NCBI GenBank assembly: GCA_937871915.1
Contig: CALMPG010000103.1
Location: forward strand, 28,446-92,445
DNA length: 64,000 nucleotides
From: an uncultured Phycisphaerales bacterium
Lineage (GTDB): Bacteria; Planctomycetota; Phycisphaerae; Phycisphaerales; UBA1924
Direction: 5' to 3'
Part shown: one piece after another, positions 29,228 through 37,841 of the stretch
Numbering within the stretch: the stretch's first letter is position 1
Layout of the letters: the number at the start of each line of letters is the position of its first letter
Program-made: the position numbers and the translations under genes
The notes under the pieces: model-generated
Database searches by the model: none
Told to the model about the DNA's origin: nothing
The model's input: only the letters and a program-made list of their open reading frames with translations

Positions 29228-30406
29228 CTACAGCAGCGGGTTCTTCGCCCCGTGCGCATACTCCCGCGTCGGGCTCAGGTTCTTCATCGGGTTGGCGTAC
29301 ACGTCCGTGTACAACTCGGAGATGTCCGGGATGGGCGACTCCTCCGCGAACTTGATCGCCCGGGCCACCGCCTCCTTCACCTCCCGCTGCATGGCGATGA
29401 ACTGCTCCTCGCTCAGGCTCTTGCGCTCGTTCATGCAATACAGCGCGAGCTGGTCGATCGAGTCCTTCTGCTTCACCGCTTCGACCTCGTCCTTGGTCCG
29501 GTACTTCTGCGGGTCCGACATCGAGTGGCCCTGGTAGCGGTAGGTGTGCAGGTCCACGAAGCCGGGGCGCTGCTTGTCGCGGCACTCCTCGGCGAAGGGC
29601 CGGAACTTGTCGTAGAGCCGCAGGATGTCCAGCCCCTCGTCCTCCTCGATGCGGAGCGACTCGATGCCGTACGCCGCGCCCTTGGCCCGCAGATCGTGGG
29701 CCATCGTCGTGCCCCGCTCGATGGAGGTTCCCATGGAGTACCGGTTGTTCTCGACGATGTAGATCACCGGCAGGTCCCAGAGCCCCGCGAGGTTCATCGC
29801 CTCGTGCAGCACGCCCTGGTTCAGCGCGCCGTCGCCGAGATAGCACAGGCAGACCTTCTTCTTCGCCGGGATGTTCTCGCCCGGGTCCGCCGGCGTGCCG
29901 TCGGGGCGTGTCACGGCCTTCTTGAGCACCTCCCACTCGTAGCGCGCCGCGAACGCCAGGCCCGCCCCGAGGGCCGTCTGGGCCCCGACGATCCCGTGCC
30001 CGCCGAAGAGCCAGTTCGGCCGGTCGAACATGTGCATCGACCCGCCCTTGCCCTTGGCGCACCCGGTGCTCTTGCCGAACATCTCGGCCATGCACGCGCC
30101 CGGGTCCATACCGCGGGCGAGGGCGTGCCCGTGGTCGCGATAGGCCGTGATCACCGGATCGTCGGCGTTGACGGCGTTGATGGTGCCCACGGCGCACGCC
30201 TCCTGCCCGATGTACAGGTGGCAGAACCCACCGATCTTGGCCTGCTGGTAGGCCTGGGCGCAGCGGATCTCGAACTCGCGGATGAGCATCATGTCCTTGA
30301 GCCAGCCGTGGATGGTGGGCGAGGGGAGCTTGCTCGACAGGCCGCGGTGGGCGACCGGTTTGGTGGTTGACTCGGGTGATTCCGAAGCCTTGGTGGCTGA
30401 GGCCAT
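29228..30406 (-). CDS. pdhA: Pyruvate dehydrogenase E1 component, alpha subunit
   Basis: This 392-residue protein binds thiamine diphosphate with PdhB and decarboxylates pyruvate. Recognisable parts are FCHLYIGQEACAVG (61-74), AYRDHGHALARG (88-99), KGKGGSMHMF (118-127), and the ThDP motif from GDGALNQG at 191 to VENN at 218-221, then YRYQGHSMSDP later. A stretch of about 25 residues (160-185) before the ThDP motif looks like an insertion. ATG 30406 has AAGGA upstream; the longer frame is not protein-like. Its transcript would run leftward into the 48-residue protein. It is not contiguous with pdhB. Confidence 0.95.
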   Translation of the reverse strand: MASATKASESPESTTKPVAHRGLSSKLPSPTIHGWLKDMMLIREFEIRCAQAYQQAKIGGFCHLYIGQEACAVGTINAVNADDPVITAYRDHGHALARGMDPGACMAEMFGKSTGCAKGKGGSMHMFDRPNWLFGGHGIVGAQTALGAGLAFAARYEWEVLKKAVTRPDGTPADPGENIPAKKKVCLCYLGDGALNQGVLHEAMNLAGLWDLPVIYIVENNRYSMGTSIERGTTMAHDLRAKGAAYGIESLRIEEDEGLDILRLYDKFRPFAEECRDKQRPGFVDLHTYRYQGHSMSDPQKYRTKDEVEAVKQKDSIDQLALYCMNERKSLSEEQFIAMQREVKEAVARAIKFAEESPIPDISELYTDVYANPMKNLSPTREYAHGAKNPLL

Positions 30407-30480
30407 GGGCGGTCCTTGCGGGGTCGAGAGTGCGTGGAGCGGGCGTGACGGGCCGCTCGCGGGCGTTCGCCCAATGGTAG

Positions 30481-30515
30481 GAAGAAAAACGCCCGCCGGT
30501 GCGCGGCGGGCGTTT
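30481..30515 (-). terminator. Terminator of the tail-specific protease gene
   Basis: A perfect 11-bp stem (30487-30497 with 30505-30515) has a 7-base loop. On the minus strand it continues into TTTTTCTTC. It lies 34 bases past the protease stop and 75 bases before the pdhA start. Confidence 0.8.
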
Positions 30516-30548
30516 GGAAACTGCTCGGACTCGGTCGGGACGGTTCGT

Positions 30549-32858
30549 TCAGCGGCGGGGCTGCGGGTCCGGGATCCGGGCCTGCACCTGGGTCTTGGCG
30601 ACCGACTGGGCCTGGAGCACCGCCAGGGCGGCCTGGAGCTGCAGATCGAGCCCGTCGTCGAGGAGTTTCTGCGGGTCCGGGTGCGGCTTGTCGGCGTCGG
30701 TGACGACGTTGCCCTTGGCATCGATCGGGAGGACGTCGGCGTCGGTGCGGAGTTTGAGGGCCTCGGACTGGCTCTCGAGCAGCTCGTCGATTTTCAGGTG
30801 GGGCTCCACGCCCCAGACCGTCGAGCCGGGCTTGCGGTGGAGGATGTGGCCGTCGGGGAGCTTGTAGTACTGCGTGGTGAGCTTCATCTTCGCGCCCTTC
30901 ATCGGGTCGTTGGTGAGCGGCCAGACGTTCTGCACGCTCCCTTTGCCGTAGGAGCGTTGGCCGATGACCACCGCCCTGATCTCGCCCTTGTCGGCGTAGT
31001 GGCGGATGGCCCCGGAGACGATCTCGCTGGCCGAGGCCGAGCCCTCGTTGATGAGGCAGACCACCGGCGTGTCCTCGAGCAGAGACAGGCCCGGGGAGGC
31101 GGACTTCACCTCGCCCGGCACGGCGCCCTCGGTGGAGACGATGGTGCCGTGGTCGATGAACACGTTCGCCACGCCCACGGCCTCGGTGAGCAGGCCGCCC
31201 GGGTTGAAGCGCAGGTCGAGGATCAGCCCGTTGAGGGGGCCGCTCGCCTGCATGCCCCGCACGGCCGCACGCAGGTCGTCGGTGGTGTTGTCGGTGAACT
31301 GCAGCAGGCGGATATACCCGATGCGGTTGATCGGGTCGATCATCCAGTCCCAGTCGTCCTCCTTGGCCCCGGTGCGCCGCCAGCCCTTGACGCTCGCGAG
31401 GGGGATGATCTGGCGCTGCAGGTGGAAGTCGACGTCCCGCGTGATCGGCTTGCCGTCCGGGTCGGTCTGCTCGGTCTTGCGCTCCATCGTGATGGTGACG
31501 TCGGTGTCCACGGGGCCGGTGATCAGGTCAACGGCCTGGTTGAGCGAGATGCCCACGGCCGACTTGCCGTCGATCTTCTTGATCATGTCGCCCGCGAGCA
31601 CGCCGGCCCGCTGGGCGGGCGTGCCCTCCAGCGGCGTGACGACCTTGATCATCTGCGACTCGTCGTCGATCTGGATCTGCACGCCCACGCCTCGGAAGTT
31701 CCCCTCGGTCATGCGGTTGAAGCGGGCGATCTCATCGGGCCAGATGATGGCGGAGAAATCGTCGAGGCGCGACATGCCGCCGTTGCCGAACTCGTGCATG
31801 ACCACGGTGTCGCCGAGGGCGATGGTCTTCCTGCTCGTGTCGAGCGCCTCGGCCATGAACGACGAGAGCGACTTGTCCGTGGCGATCATGCCCGGGGTCT
31901 TGAGCCGGTCCGTCCAGCCGTCGAGGAACGCCAGGAACTCGTCGGACTTCTCCTTGTCGCCCAGGGCGGGGAACGCCGTCTTCAGGTCCGTGGTCGTCAC
32001 CAGCGTGCGCAGCGAGTCGATGCCGCTGAGCAGGATGTCCTTGAGCGTGATGCGGGGGTTGGCGTCGGGGCGCGTGTCGATCTGCTGGCGGGCCGAGGCC
32101 CGCAACGCGTTGAACACCATCCCCGGCTCCACGCCCTGGAGCCGGTCGTGGAAATCCTCGCCCAGCCCGTTGTACGGCGGCAGGGCCGGCTTCTTCTCCT
32201 TGAGCCGCTCGTCGTTGCGGAGCTTCCAGAACTCCTCGGGCGCGTACGTGCGGATCATGTTCAGCCGCAGACCCAGCCGCTTGGTGTCGGGCTTGTAGGT
32301 GCCCTCCTCCTCCAGAAGCAGGTGCAGCCGGTAGAACAGCTCGTTGGCCTTGAACCAGTTTCCGTTCTTCTCGTTCTCGCGGGCCGCCCTGTCGGCCTTG
32401 GCGATCAGGTCCTTGATCTTCGGATCGGCCTTGAACGAGTCCTTCGCCTGGGGCTTGGCCACCAGGTACATCTCCACGGCGACCTTGACGGCCTCGCTCA
32501 GCGCATCCGGCCCGTCCTTGGCCAGTTGCTCGTCGAGTTTCTTGTTGAGTTCATCGAGTTTCTTCGTCCGAAGATCCTCGCGCTTGGCGAGGTTCTTCTC
32601 CAGCGACTCGGCGTTGGCCCGCAGCGCGGCCAGCCCCGGGGAATCGCCCGCGGGCACGCTCCGCAGTTGCGTGAGCATGTCCTCGATGTTGCCGGTGTGG
32701 GCGTCGGTCCAGGTGCGGATCGACAGCCCGTCGAGCGTCGTCACCTGTGCCGGCGCGGGCGCCTCGGGCGGGGGGGCCGCCACCGCCATCGCCGCCACGC
32801 TCAGGGCACATCCGGTGAACGCGGTCAGCAGGCGAAGCCGGGCCAGACAAATGTTCAT
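30549..32858 (-). CDS. Tail-specific (C-terminal processing) S41 protease
   Basis: This 769-residue exported protease would degrade or trim envelope proteins. ATG 32858 (AGGAG upstream) gives a signal peptide ending near AVAA. A helical N-terminal domain precedes a PDZ domain (about 370-450, with GVGVQIQIDD and GVLAGDMIKKIDG). The S41 core carries ILDLRFNPGGLL, the Ser-bearing GSASASEI (about 606-613) and Lys639 in YGKGSVQ, the expected Ser/Lys dyad. The layout and length resemble the longer Prc/Tsp type more than short CtpA. It is transcribed alone, with a terminator downstream. Confidence 0.92.
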   Translation of the reverse strand: MNICLARLRLLTAFTGCALSVAAMAVAAPPPEAPAPAQVTTLDGLSIRTWTDAHTGNIEDMLTQLRSVPAGDSPGLAALRANAESLEKNLAKREDLRTKKLDELNKKLDEQLAKDGPDALSEAVKVAVEMYLVAKPQAKDSFKADPKIKDLIAKADRAARENEKNGNWFKANELFYRLHLLLEEEGTYKPDTKRLGLRLNMIRTYAPEEFWKLRNDERLKEKKPALPPYNGLGEDFHDRLQGVEPGMVFNALRASARQQIDTRPDANPRITLKDILLSGIDSLRTLVTTTDLKTAFPALGDKEKSDEFLAFLDGWTDRLKTPGMIATDKSLSSFMAEALDTSRKTIALGDTVVMHEFGNGGMSRLDDFSAIIWPDEIARFNRMTEGNFRGVGVQIQIDDESQMIKVVTPLEGTPAQRAGVLAGDMIKKIDGKSAVGISLNQAVDLITGPVDTDVTITMERKTEQTDPDGKPITRDVDFHLQRQIIPLASVKGWRRTGAKEDDWDWMIDPINRIGYIRLLQFTDNTTDDLRAAVRGMQASGPLNGLILDLRFNPGGLLTEAVGVANVFIDHGTIVSTEGAVPGEVKSASPGLSLLEDTPVVCLINEGSASASEIVSGAIRHYADKGEIRAVVIGQRSYGKGSVQNVWPLTNDPMKGAKMKLTTQYYKLPDGHILHRKPGSTVWGVEPHLKIDELLESQSEALKLRTDADVLPIDAKGNVVTDADKPHPDPQKLLDDGLDLQLQAALAVLQAQSVAKTQVQARIPDPQPRR

Positions 32859-33170
32859 GGAAACTCCTGTATGTCGCGGCCGGCATGGCCGCCGCAGAGG
32901 GTACGAGCAAACGTCCGAGTACGTTCCGGATTCCCGCGCCCGCGAGGCTCTCTCGACACGGGAACATCGACGGGAGACGCTGGGATCGACCAACTGGGGC
33001 CTCGAGGCACACGGTTGTACAGCCAGCTCACCCAAATGTGGCCCCCAAAGGCCCCCCGCCCCGCACAATCGGTGCAACGGCCCGTCAGTCACGGATACCG
33101 GGCCTGTGGCTTGGCCGTCCCGTCACCACCATCATTTGGACGCGGGACGGGCAGGAATCCGCCAGAGTTT
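32859..33170. other. Intergenic region upstream of the protease gene
   Basis: This 312-base gap holds no gene that I can support. It separates the protease from the MFS gene on the same strand and should contain the protease promoter. Runs of C and G such as 33041-33058 stand out, but no hairpin with a U-tract was seen after the MFS stop. Confidence 0.35.
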
Positions 33171-34445
33171 TCAGGCGTCGTTGCGTTTTCGGGTAACTCT
33201 GGCCGCGCGGAACAAGGCGATCCCGCCCGCGGCCAGCGCCAGGGCCGCCACAACGCCGACCGTCACCATGCTCGCACCGCGATCCCCGACCAGCCCGCAT
33301 CCGACAGCCCCCAGCCCGGCCAGCCCGCACACCGGCCCGGCCGAGTATCCGATCCCGATAAGCGCCTCGTGCGTCCCGCCGGCGTCCACGCCGGAGGAGC
33401 CGACTTCCATCGCGTAGTACAGCGCGGCCGCGTACACGATCCCCACGCCCGCGCCGAACCCCACCAGCCCGGCGAGGAACAGCCACAGCCCGATCCCGGC
33501 GGGAGCAAACACGGGCACCAGCACCACCCACACGAACGAGCCGAGCAGAAGGAGCGAGCCGGCGATGGGCGTTCCCCATCGCCCGTGCCAGGCGTGCCGG
33601 CGCTCCATGACCAGGAACGTGAGCACGCGGGCCGAGTACCACGTCGCCGCCGCCGGGGTCTGCCATTCCAGCCGCACGCCGAGGTTCGCGAGGGCCGTGG
33701 GCATGTAGGGCGAGAGCGTGCTGTTGAACATGAACGATACGGGAAGCATGACGCGAAGGAACGTCAGGAGCTGCCGGTACACCACCGGCCGGTGGTGCTC
33801 CTCGTGCCTGTGGGCCGAGGGCGAGGCGTCCAAGCGGAAGACGACGGCGATGCCGAGAAGGTGGATCCCCGCGAGAGAGGCGATGACCTCCAGCGGATGC
33901 ATTTCGACAAACACCGCCATCGCGAACATCGTCGCCACGATCGCCGACGACCACACGACGTTGAACCGCCCCGTCGCCGATCGGAGTTGCCGATCCGACC
34001 GGCCGCCCGCCAGGAACGCCTCCACGATCGGCCACATCATCCCCGACAGCGGGCTGTACACGGCGACCACGAGCCAGATCGTCCACGCCGAGTTGCTCCC
34101 GGGGGCAATCAGATCCACCCCCAGCGGCACCAGGCAAACCGTGGCCATCATGACCATCATCGAGACAAGGATGCCGCGCGGCGTGACGCCCAGCAGACGA
34201 AGCCGACGCTGAGCCGGTCCCGCGCCCATGGCCCCCGGGATGTACGCGACGCCGAAGAGCAGGGCCAGGGCGAAGTTCTGCCCGGTGGTGAACTGGTAGC
34301 GGGAGATCGCCAGGAAGAATATCCCGCCGTAGATGATCCCAGACCCGATCGAGTTCAGGAACGTGAAGGCCAGCACCGCCCACAGGGGCGAGGCATGGGC
34401 GACCCCGGGCTTCGGGGAAGGAGTTTGTGTGGGGGAGAGGCTCAA
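33171..34445 (-). CDS. MFS-type transporter
   Basis: This 424-residue membrane protein has about twelve hydrophobic helices split by a charged, His-rich central loop (about residues 207-222), as in major facilitator permeases. A Gly-rich first helix and VAYIPGAMGAGPAQRRLRLL, similar to the loop 2-3 signature, support this. No substrate can be inferred from the neighbours. It begins 64 bases away from tRNA-Arg, which lies on the other strand. Confidence 0.75.
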   Translation of the reverse strand: MSLSPTQTPSPKPGVAHASPLWAVLAFTFLNSIGSGIIYGGIFFLAISRYQFTTGQNFALALLFGVAYIPGAMGAGPAQRRLRLLGVTPRGILVSMMVMMATVCLVPLGVDLIAPGSNSAWTIWLVVAVYSPLSGMMWPIVEAFLAGGRSDRQLRSATGRFNVVWSSAIVATMFAMAVFVEMHPLEVIASLAGIHLLGIAVVFRLDASPSAHRHEEHHRPVVYRQLLTFLRVMLPVSFMFNSTLSPYMPTALANLGVRLEWQTPAAATWYSARVLTFLVMERRHAWHGRWGTPIAGSLLLLGSFVWVVLVPVFAPAGIGLWLFLAGLVGFGAGVGIVYAAALYYAMEVGSSGVDAGGTHEALIGIGYSAGPVCGLAGLGAVGCGLVGDRGASMVTVGVVAALALAAGGIALFRAARVTRKRNDA

Positions 34446-34509
34446 GGCGTTGCTTCGGAGAGGGGGCGATCGTAGTCTTCCGGCGCGGGAATCCAGCCCG
34501 CGTCCCTGA

Positions 34510-34583
34510 GTGGTCGTAGCTCAACTGGATAGAGCGTCGGCCTCCGAAGCCGAAGGTTGTGGGTTCGACTCCCGCCGACCATA
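34510..34583 (+). tRNA. tRNA-Arg (anticodon CCG)
   Basis: A full cloverleaf folds by hand: 7-bp acceptor stem (34510-34516 with 34576-34582, first pair G-U), D arm 34519-34535, anticodon stem 34537-34541 with 34549-34553, anticodon CCG at 34544-34546, and T arm with loop TTCGACT. The discriminator is A34583 and CCA is not encoded. A terminator follows. Confidence 0.95.
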
Positions 34584-34596
34584 TTGCCAGTACGAG

Positions 34597-34627
34597 CCCT
34601 CCGCGCGAGCGGAGGGTTTTCGTTTCT
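34597..34627 (+). terminator. Terminator after tRNA-Arg
   Basis: An 8-bp perfect stem (34597-34604 with 34609-34616) with a GCGA tetraloop is followed by TTTTCGTTT. It lies 14 bases after the tRNA. Confidence 0.85.
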
Positions 34628-34641
34628 GGAAGGCTGGCCGC

Positions 34642-35448
34642 TCAGGCTCCCCGCGACTTCTTCGGAGTTGCCGGTTTCGTCCTTCGCTCGCGCGAAGGGC
34701 TCGTAGAAGCCGACACCCGCAACTCGCACGCCACGCCGTATTTCGCACAAATCGGATGCGAAGAGCACGCCGCGCCCCGGGCCTTGCACGCCCGTCGCCC
34801 GTGCCAGATGAGCGCGTGCGACATGGCGCACCACGACTCTCGCGGGAACAGGGCCATCAGCCGGCGCTCGATCCGGGCCACGTTCGCCGCGTGTGGGGCC
34901 AGCCCGAACCGCTTGCTCAGGCGCTCGATGTGGGTGTCCACGACAAACCCGACGTTGATCCCGTAGGCGTTGCCGAGCACCACGTTGGCCGTCTTGCGGG
35001 CCACGCCGTGGAGCGACAGGAGCTCGGCCATCGTCCGTGGAACCGTGTCCCCGAACCGCTCGTGGACCTCCTTCATCGCCAGGTGCACCGCCTTGGCCTT
35101 GTTGCGAAAGAACCCCGTGGACTTGATGTACGGCTCGATCTCCCCCGGCGTGGCCCTCGCGTAGTCCGCGGGCGTCGGGAACCGCTCGAACAGCGCGGGC
35201 GTCGCCTTGTTCACGCCCACATCCGTCGTCTGGGCCGACAGGATCGTCGCAACGAGCAGTTCGTGCGGCGAGGTGTAGTTCAACTCGCAGTGTGCCGTGG
35301 GATACTCCGCGAGCAGGGCCTCCATCAGCGCGCCCGCGCGCCGTCTCTCCGCCGCCGAGACCCTGGGCAGATCGAACGGGATGTCCTCGCCGAGTGTCGG
35401 CGTTGCGGCGGGGTCTTTCGGCTTCGATCGTTTCTTTGACACGTCCAT
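34642..35448 (-). CDS. nth: Endonuclease III (with non-standard Cys spacing)
   Basis: This 268-residue DNA glycosylase/AP lyase would remove oxidised pyrimidines. The helix-hairpin-helix LHGVARKTANVVLG carries catalytic Lys152, and Asp171 lies in VVDTHIERL. The C-terminal cysteines are C221, C228, C234 and C241, spaced X6-X5-X6. The canonical [4Fe-4S] loop is X6-X2-X5; here the expected third Cys position is His231. The cluster may use the shifted cysteines. The protein has an extra basic head of about 30 residues and a basic tail. The ATG overlaps the stop of the upstream membrane protein gene by one base (TGATG), so the two are coupled. Confidence 0.92.
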   Translation of the reverse strand: MDVSKKRSKPKDPAATPTLGEDIPFDLPRVSAAERRRAGALMEALLAEYPTAHCELNYTSPHELLVATILSAQTTDVGVNKATPALFERFPTPADYARATPGEIEPYIKSTGFFRNKAKAVHLAMKEVHERFGDTVPRTMAELLSLHGVARKTANVVLGNAYGINVGFVVDTHIERLSKRFGLAPHAANVARIERRLMALFPRESWCAMSHALIWHGRRACKARGAACSSHPICAKYGVACELRVSASTSPSRERRTKPATPKKSRGA

Positions 35449-36089
35449 CACCCCCCGCGCCGCCGGAGCGCCGGCTCGGGATACGCCGGCCGCCCGTCTG
35501 CCTCGGAGACCCCAGGCGGCCCCTCGCCCGGCCCGCCTCCCCCAGCCGCCCACGCGGCCAGGAACAGCGCCACCAGCACCGACGCAAACTCCGCCGCCAG
35601 CAGATTCGTCGAGATCGGGTGCAGGTCGTCCACCGCCTGCTTGTGCATGGCCGCGGCCTTCTCGTCGCCGGCCCTCGCCGCCGCCAGATGCCCCTTGGCC
35701 CCGGCGGAGATCCCCGGCGTCACCACGAACAGGATCGCCGCCAGCGACGCCACGGCCACCCCCAGGGCCAGCGCCCGGACGTATGTCGAGGGCCGACGCG
35801 GCCCAAGGTGCCCCCCGAGCATCAGCACGAGCAGCGTGACGCACGCGATCATCGCACACGCAAACGCCACCACATCCGAGATGAAGAACACGCTCGCCGC
35901 CACGGCCCCGGCCGCGAACCGGTACGCGTCGGGCTGGAACGCCGCCCCAACCGAGGGCAACTCGACCCCGAGGGCCTTGAGTGTCGGAAACGCCACCGCC
36001 GCAGTCGCCGCGGCCATCGCCACCGATCCCGCCCACAGGCCCAGGGCCGTCAGGTGCATCGCCGTGCAGAAGGGCTTCCAGTTTGACAT
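35448..36089 (-). CDS. Four-TM membrane protein upstream of nth
   Basis: This 213-residue hypothetical has about four transmembrane helices (about 8-30, 57-80, 84-105 with GGHLGP after it, and 160-180) and a Gly/Pro-rich tail. The first helix with ALGLWAGS and the following FPTLKALG resemble DUF4149-type proteins, but I am not sure. The stop overlaps the nth start by one base, and the gene is divergent from the TIM-barrel-like gene. Confidence 0.65.
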   Translation of the reverse strand: MSNWKPFCTAMHLTALGLWAGSVAMAAATAAVAFPTLKALGVELPSVGAAFQPDAYRFAAGAVAASVFFISDVVAFACAMIACVTLLVLMLGGHLGPRRPSTYVRALALGVAVASLAAILFVVTPGISAGAKGHLAAARAGDEKAAAMHKQAVDDLHPISTNLLAAEFASVLVALFLAAWAAGGGGPGEGPPGVSEADGRPAYPEPALRRRGG

Positions 36090-36137
36090 GGCCCGGATGG
36101 TACGATGGGGGCCTCGACGGGTCGCCCCCGTCAGCCC

Positions 36138-37004
36138 ATGAGCACATTTCCCGGCACATTCCCGCACGGACTTCCCCCGATCGCCGTCGCCATGGCGGGG
36201 ATCGATCACGCCGCCATCGCCTCCCTCGCGACCGCCCCCGGGGGCGGGCGCGTCAAGGCGGTCATCGCCTGGCTCGCCGCGACGGGCGCTCGGGGAGCGA
36301 GAATCGACGCGACCATGCCGGGTATCCGCCCGCGCGAACTCGACCGCTCCGGGCGTCGCGATCTGGCCGCGCTGCTGCGCCGGAGCGAACTCGCCTTCGC
36401 GGGCGTGGATGTCTTCGTTCCGCCCGAGCACCTGATCAAGCCCGACACGGTGGACCGGGCGGTCTCGAGCATCCTCGGCGCCATCGATTTGGCGGCCGAC
36501 CTGGCCGCGCTGGCCGCCGGTTCGGTGGTCACGCGCCCCCCGTCGGGCGGCACGCCCGCAAACGTGTCGGTCTCGCTCCACGCGAAGACCCCGCCGGACG
36601 TCGTCCACGCCCTCTCCGACCACGCCGCGGGGCGATCCGTCCGAGTTGCCGATCACGCACGGCCCCCGTCAGACGCGGCGTTCGTCGCCGACGAGAGCGC
36701 GGCCATCGGCGTCGGGCTCGACCCCGCGAGCGTGCTTGCCTCGGGGGGCGATGTGGTCGCTCTGGCCGCGCGGCTGGGTCGCCGGACCGTGAGCGCACGC
36801 CTGAGCGATGTGCCGTCGTCGCTGGGTGCGGTCGGCGGAACGGGCCGCGTCATTCCGGGAACGGGCCGGCTCGATGTCGGCGCGTATCTCGTCACGCTCG
36901 CGACCGTGGGCTATTCCGGCCACGCGATCCTCGACCTGAGCGGTCTGAGGCAGCCCGCGCAGGCGATCACGTCCGTGCGGGCCATAGCGGTGAGGGGGGT
37001 GTAG
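36138..37004 (+). CDS. Xylose-isomerase-like TIM-barrel protein (sugar isomerase/epimerase type)
   Basis: This 288-residue soluble protein resembles the AP-endonuclease-2/xylose-isomerase-like TIM-barrel group in its alternating hydrophobic strands and in segments such as VIAWLAATGARGARIDA and FAGVDVFVPPEHL. Metal-binding residues of the family are not clearly conserved, so it may be a non-catalytic or diverged member. The ATG at 36138 is chosen; ATG 36105 would add eleven residues. It is divergent from the membrane protein gene and convergent with yebC. Confidence 0.55.
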   Translation: MSTFPGTFPHGLPPIAVAMAGIDHAAIASLATAPGGGRVKAVIAWLAATGARGARIDATMPGIRPRELDRSGRRDLAALLRRSELAFAGVDVFVPPEHLIKPDTVDRAVSSILGAIDLAADLAALAAGSVVTRPPSGGTPANVSVSLHAKTPPDVVHALSDHAAGRSVRVADHARPPSDAAFVADESAAIGVGLDPASVLASGGDVVALAARLGRRTVSARLSDVPSSLGAVGGTGRVIPGTGRLDVGAYLVTLATVGYSGHAILDLSGLRQPAQAITSVRAIAVRGV

Positions 37005-37018
37005 CCACCGCCGGCGAA

Positions 37019-37783
37019 CTACATCTCCGCGAGCACATCGTCCGCGATGTCCGCGTTGGTGTACACCTTCTGCACGTCGTCGTTGTCCTCGAGGGCATCC
37101 ACCAGCGTCAGCAGTTGCCGGGCCGCGTCGCCCGAGGTCGGGGCGCTGGTCGTCGGGATCGGCTCGATGCGGCTCTCGGCGATGGTGAACTTCCCCGCCT
37201 CCAAGGCCTGGCGAACGGCCATGAACGCCGCCACCGGCGTCAGAATGGTGAACGTCGGGATGTCGTCGTCGTCGGTGGGAGGGTCGAACTGGATGTCGTC
37301 GGCCCCGGCCCCGGCGGCGATCTCAAAGAGCCGCTCCTCGTCGCTCGCCGGGGCCGACACGACGATGCGCCCCTTGGTCTCGAACGAGAACGACACGCAC
37401 CCCATGGCCCCGAGATTCCCGCCGTACTTGCTGAGTATCAGCCGCAGGTCCGCGGCCGTGCGCGTCTTGTTGTTCGTGAGCGAGTCGATCACCAGCGCCA
37501 CGCCCCCCGGCCCGTACCCCTCGTAGCGGGCCTGCTCGTAGTCGTCCCCCTCGCCGCCGCCCGCCCCCTTCTTGATGGCCCGCTCGAGGTTGTCCTTGGG
37601 AACGTTGTGGTACTTGGCCTCGTCGATCGCCGTGCGGAGCGGGAAGTTGAACTCCGGGTCCCCGCCGCCCTGCCTGGCCGCCATCATCACCGCGCGCAGG
37701 CACATCGTCCACGCCTTGCTCCGACGCCCGTCGGTGACGAGCTTCTTCCGCTTGATCTTGCTCCACTTGTTGTGGCCGGCCAT
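37019..37783 (-). CDS. YebC/PmpR-family protein
   Basis: This 254-residue protein belongs to the YebC/PmpR/TACO1 family. The start AGHNKWSKIKRKK and the stretch NVPKDNLERAIKKGAG are diagnostic, and YEGYGPGGVALVI follows. Family members act as transcription regulators or, in recent work, as factors that help translation of proline-rich stretches. The N-terminal part has a Met/Ala-rich WTMCLRAVMMAARQGG that differs from the usual KIFTKL form. It is transcribed alone. Confidence 0.92.
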   Translation of the reverse strand: MAGHNKWSKIKRKKLVTDGRRSKAWTMCLRAVMMAARQGGGDPEFNFPLRTAIDEAKYHNVPKDNLERAIKKGAGGGEGDDYEQARYEGYGPGGVALVIDSLTNNKTRTAADLRLILSKYGGNLGAMGCVSFSFETKGRIVVSAPASDEERLFEIAAGAGADDIQFDPPTDDDDIPTFTILTPVAAFMAVRQALEAGKFTIAESRIEPIPTTSAPTSGDAARQLLTLVDALEDNDDVQKVYTNADIADDVLAEM

Positions 37784-37841
37784 GCTGCATCGCTCCTGCG
37801 GTGGAGGTCCATCGTAGGGGCATGCTCTGAGCGTCCCACCC

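Noticed and set aside
30282..34475. 1397-residue plus-strand open frame
   Set aside because: It runs antisense to the end of pdhA, the protease and the MFS gene, all with clear motifs. Composition is typical of antisense shadows.
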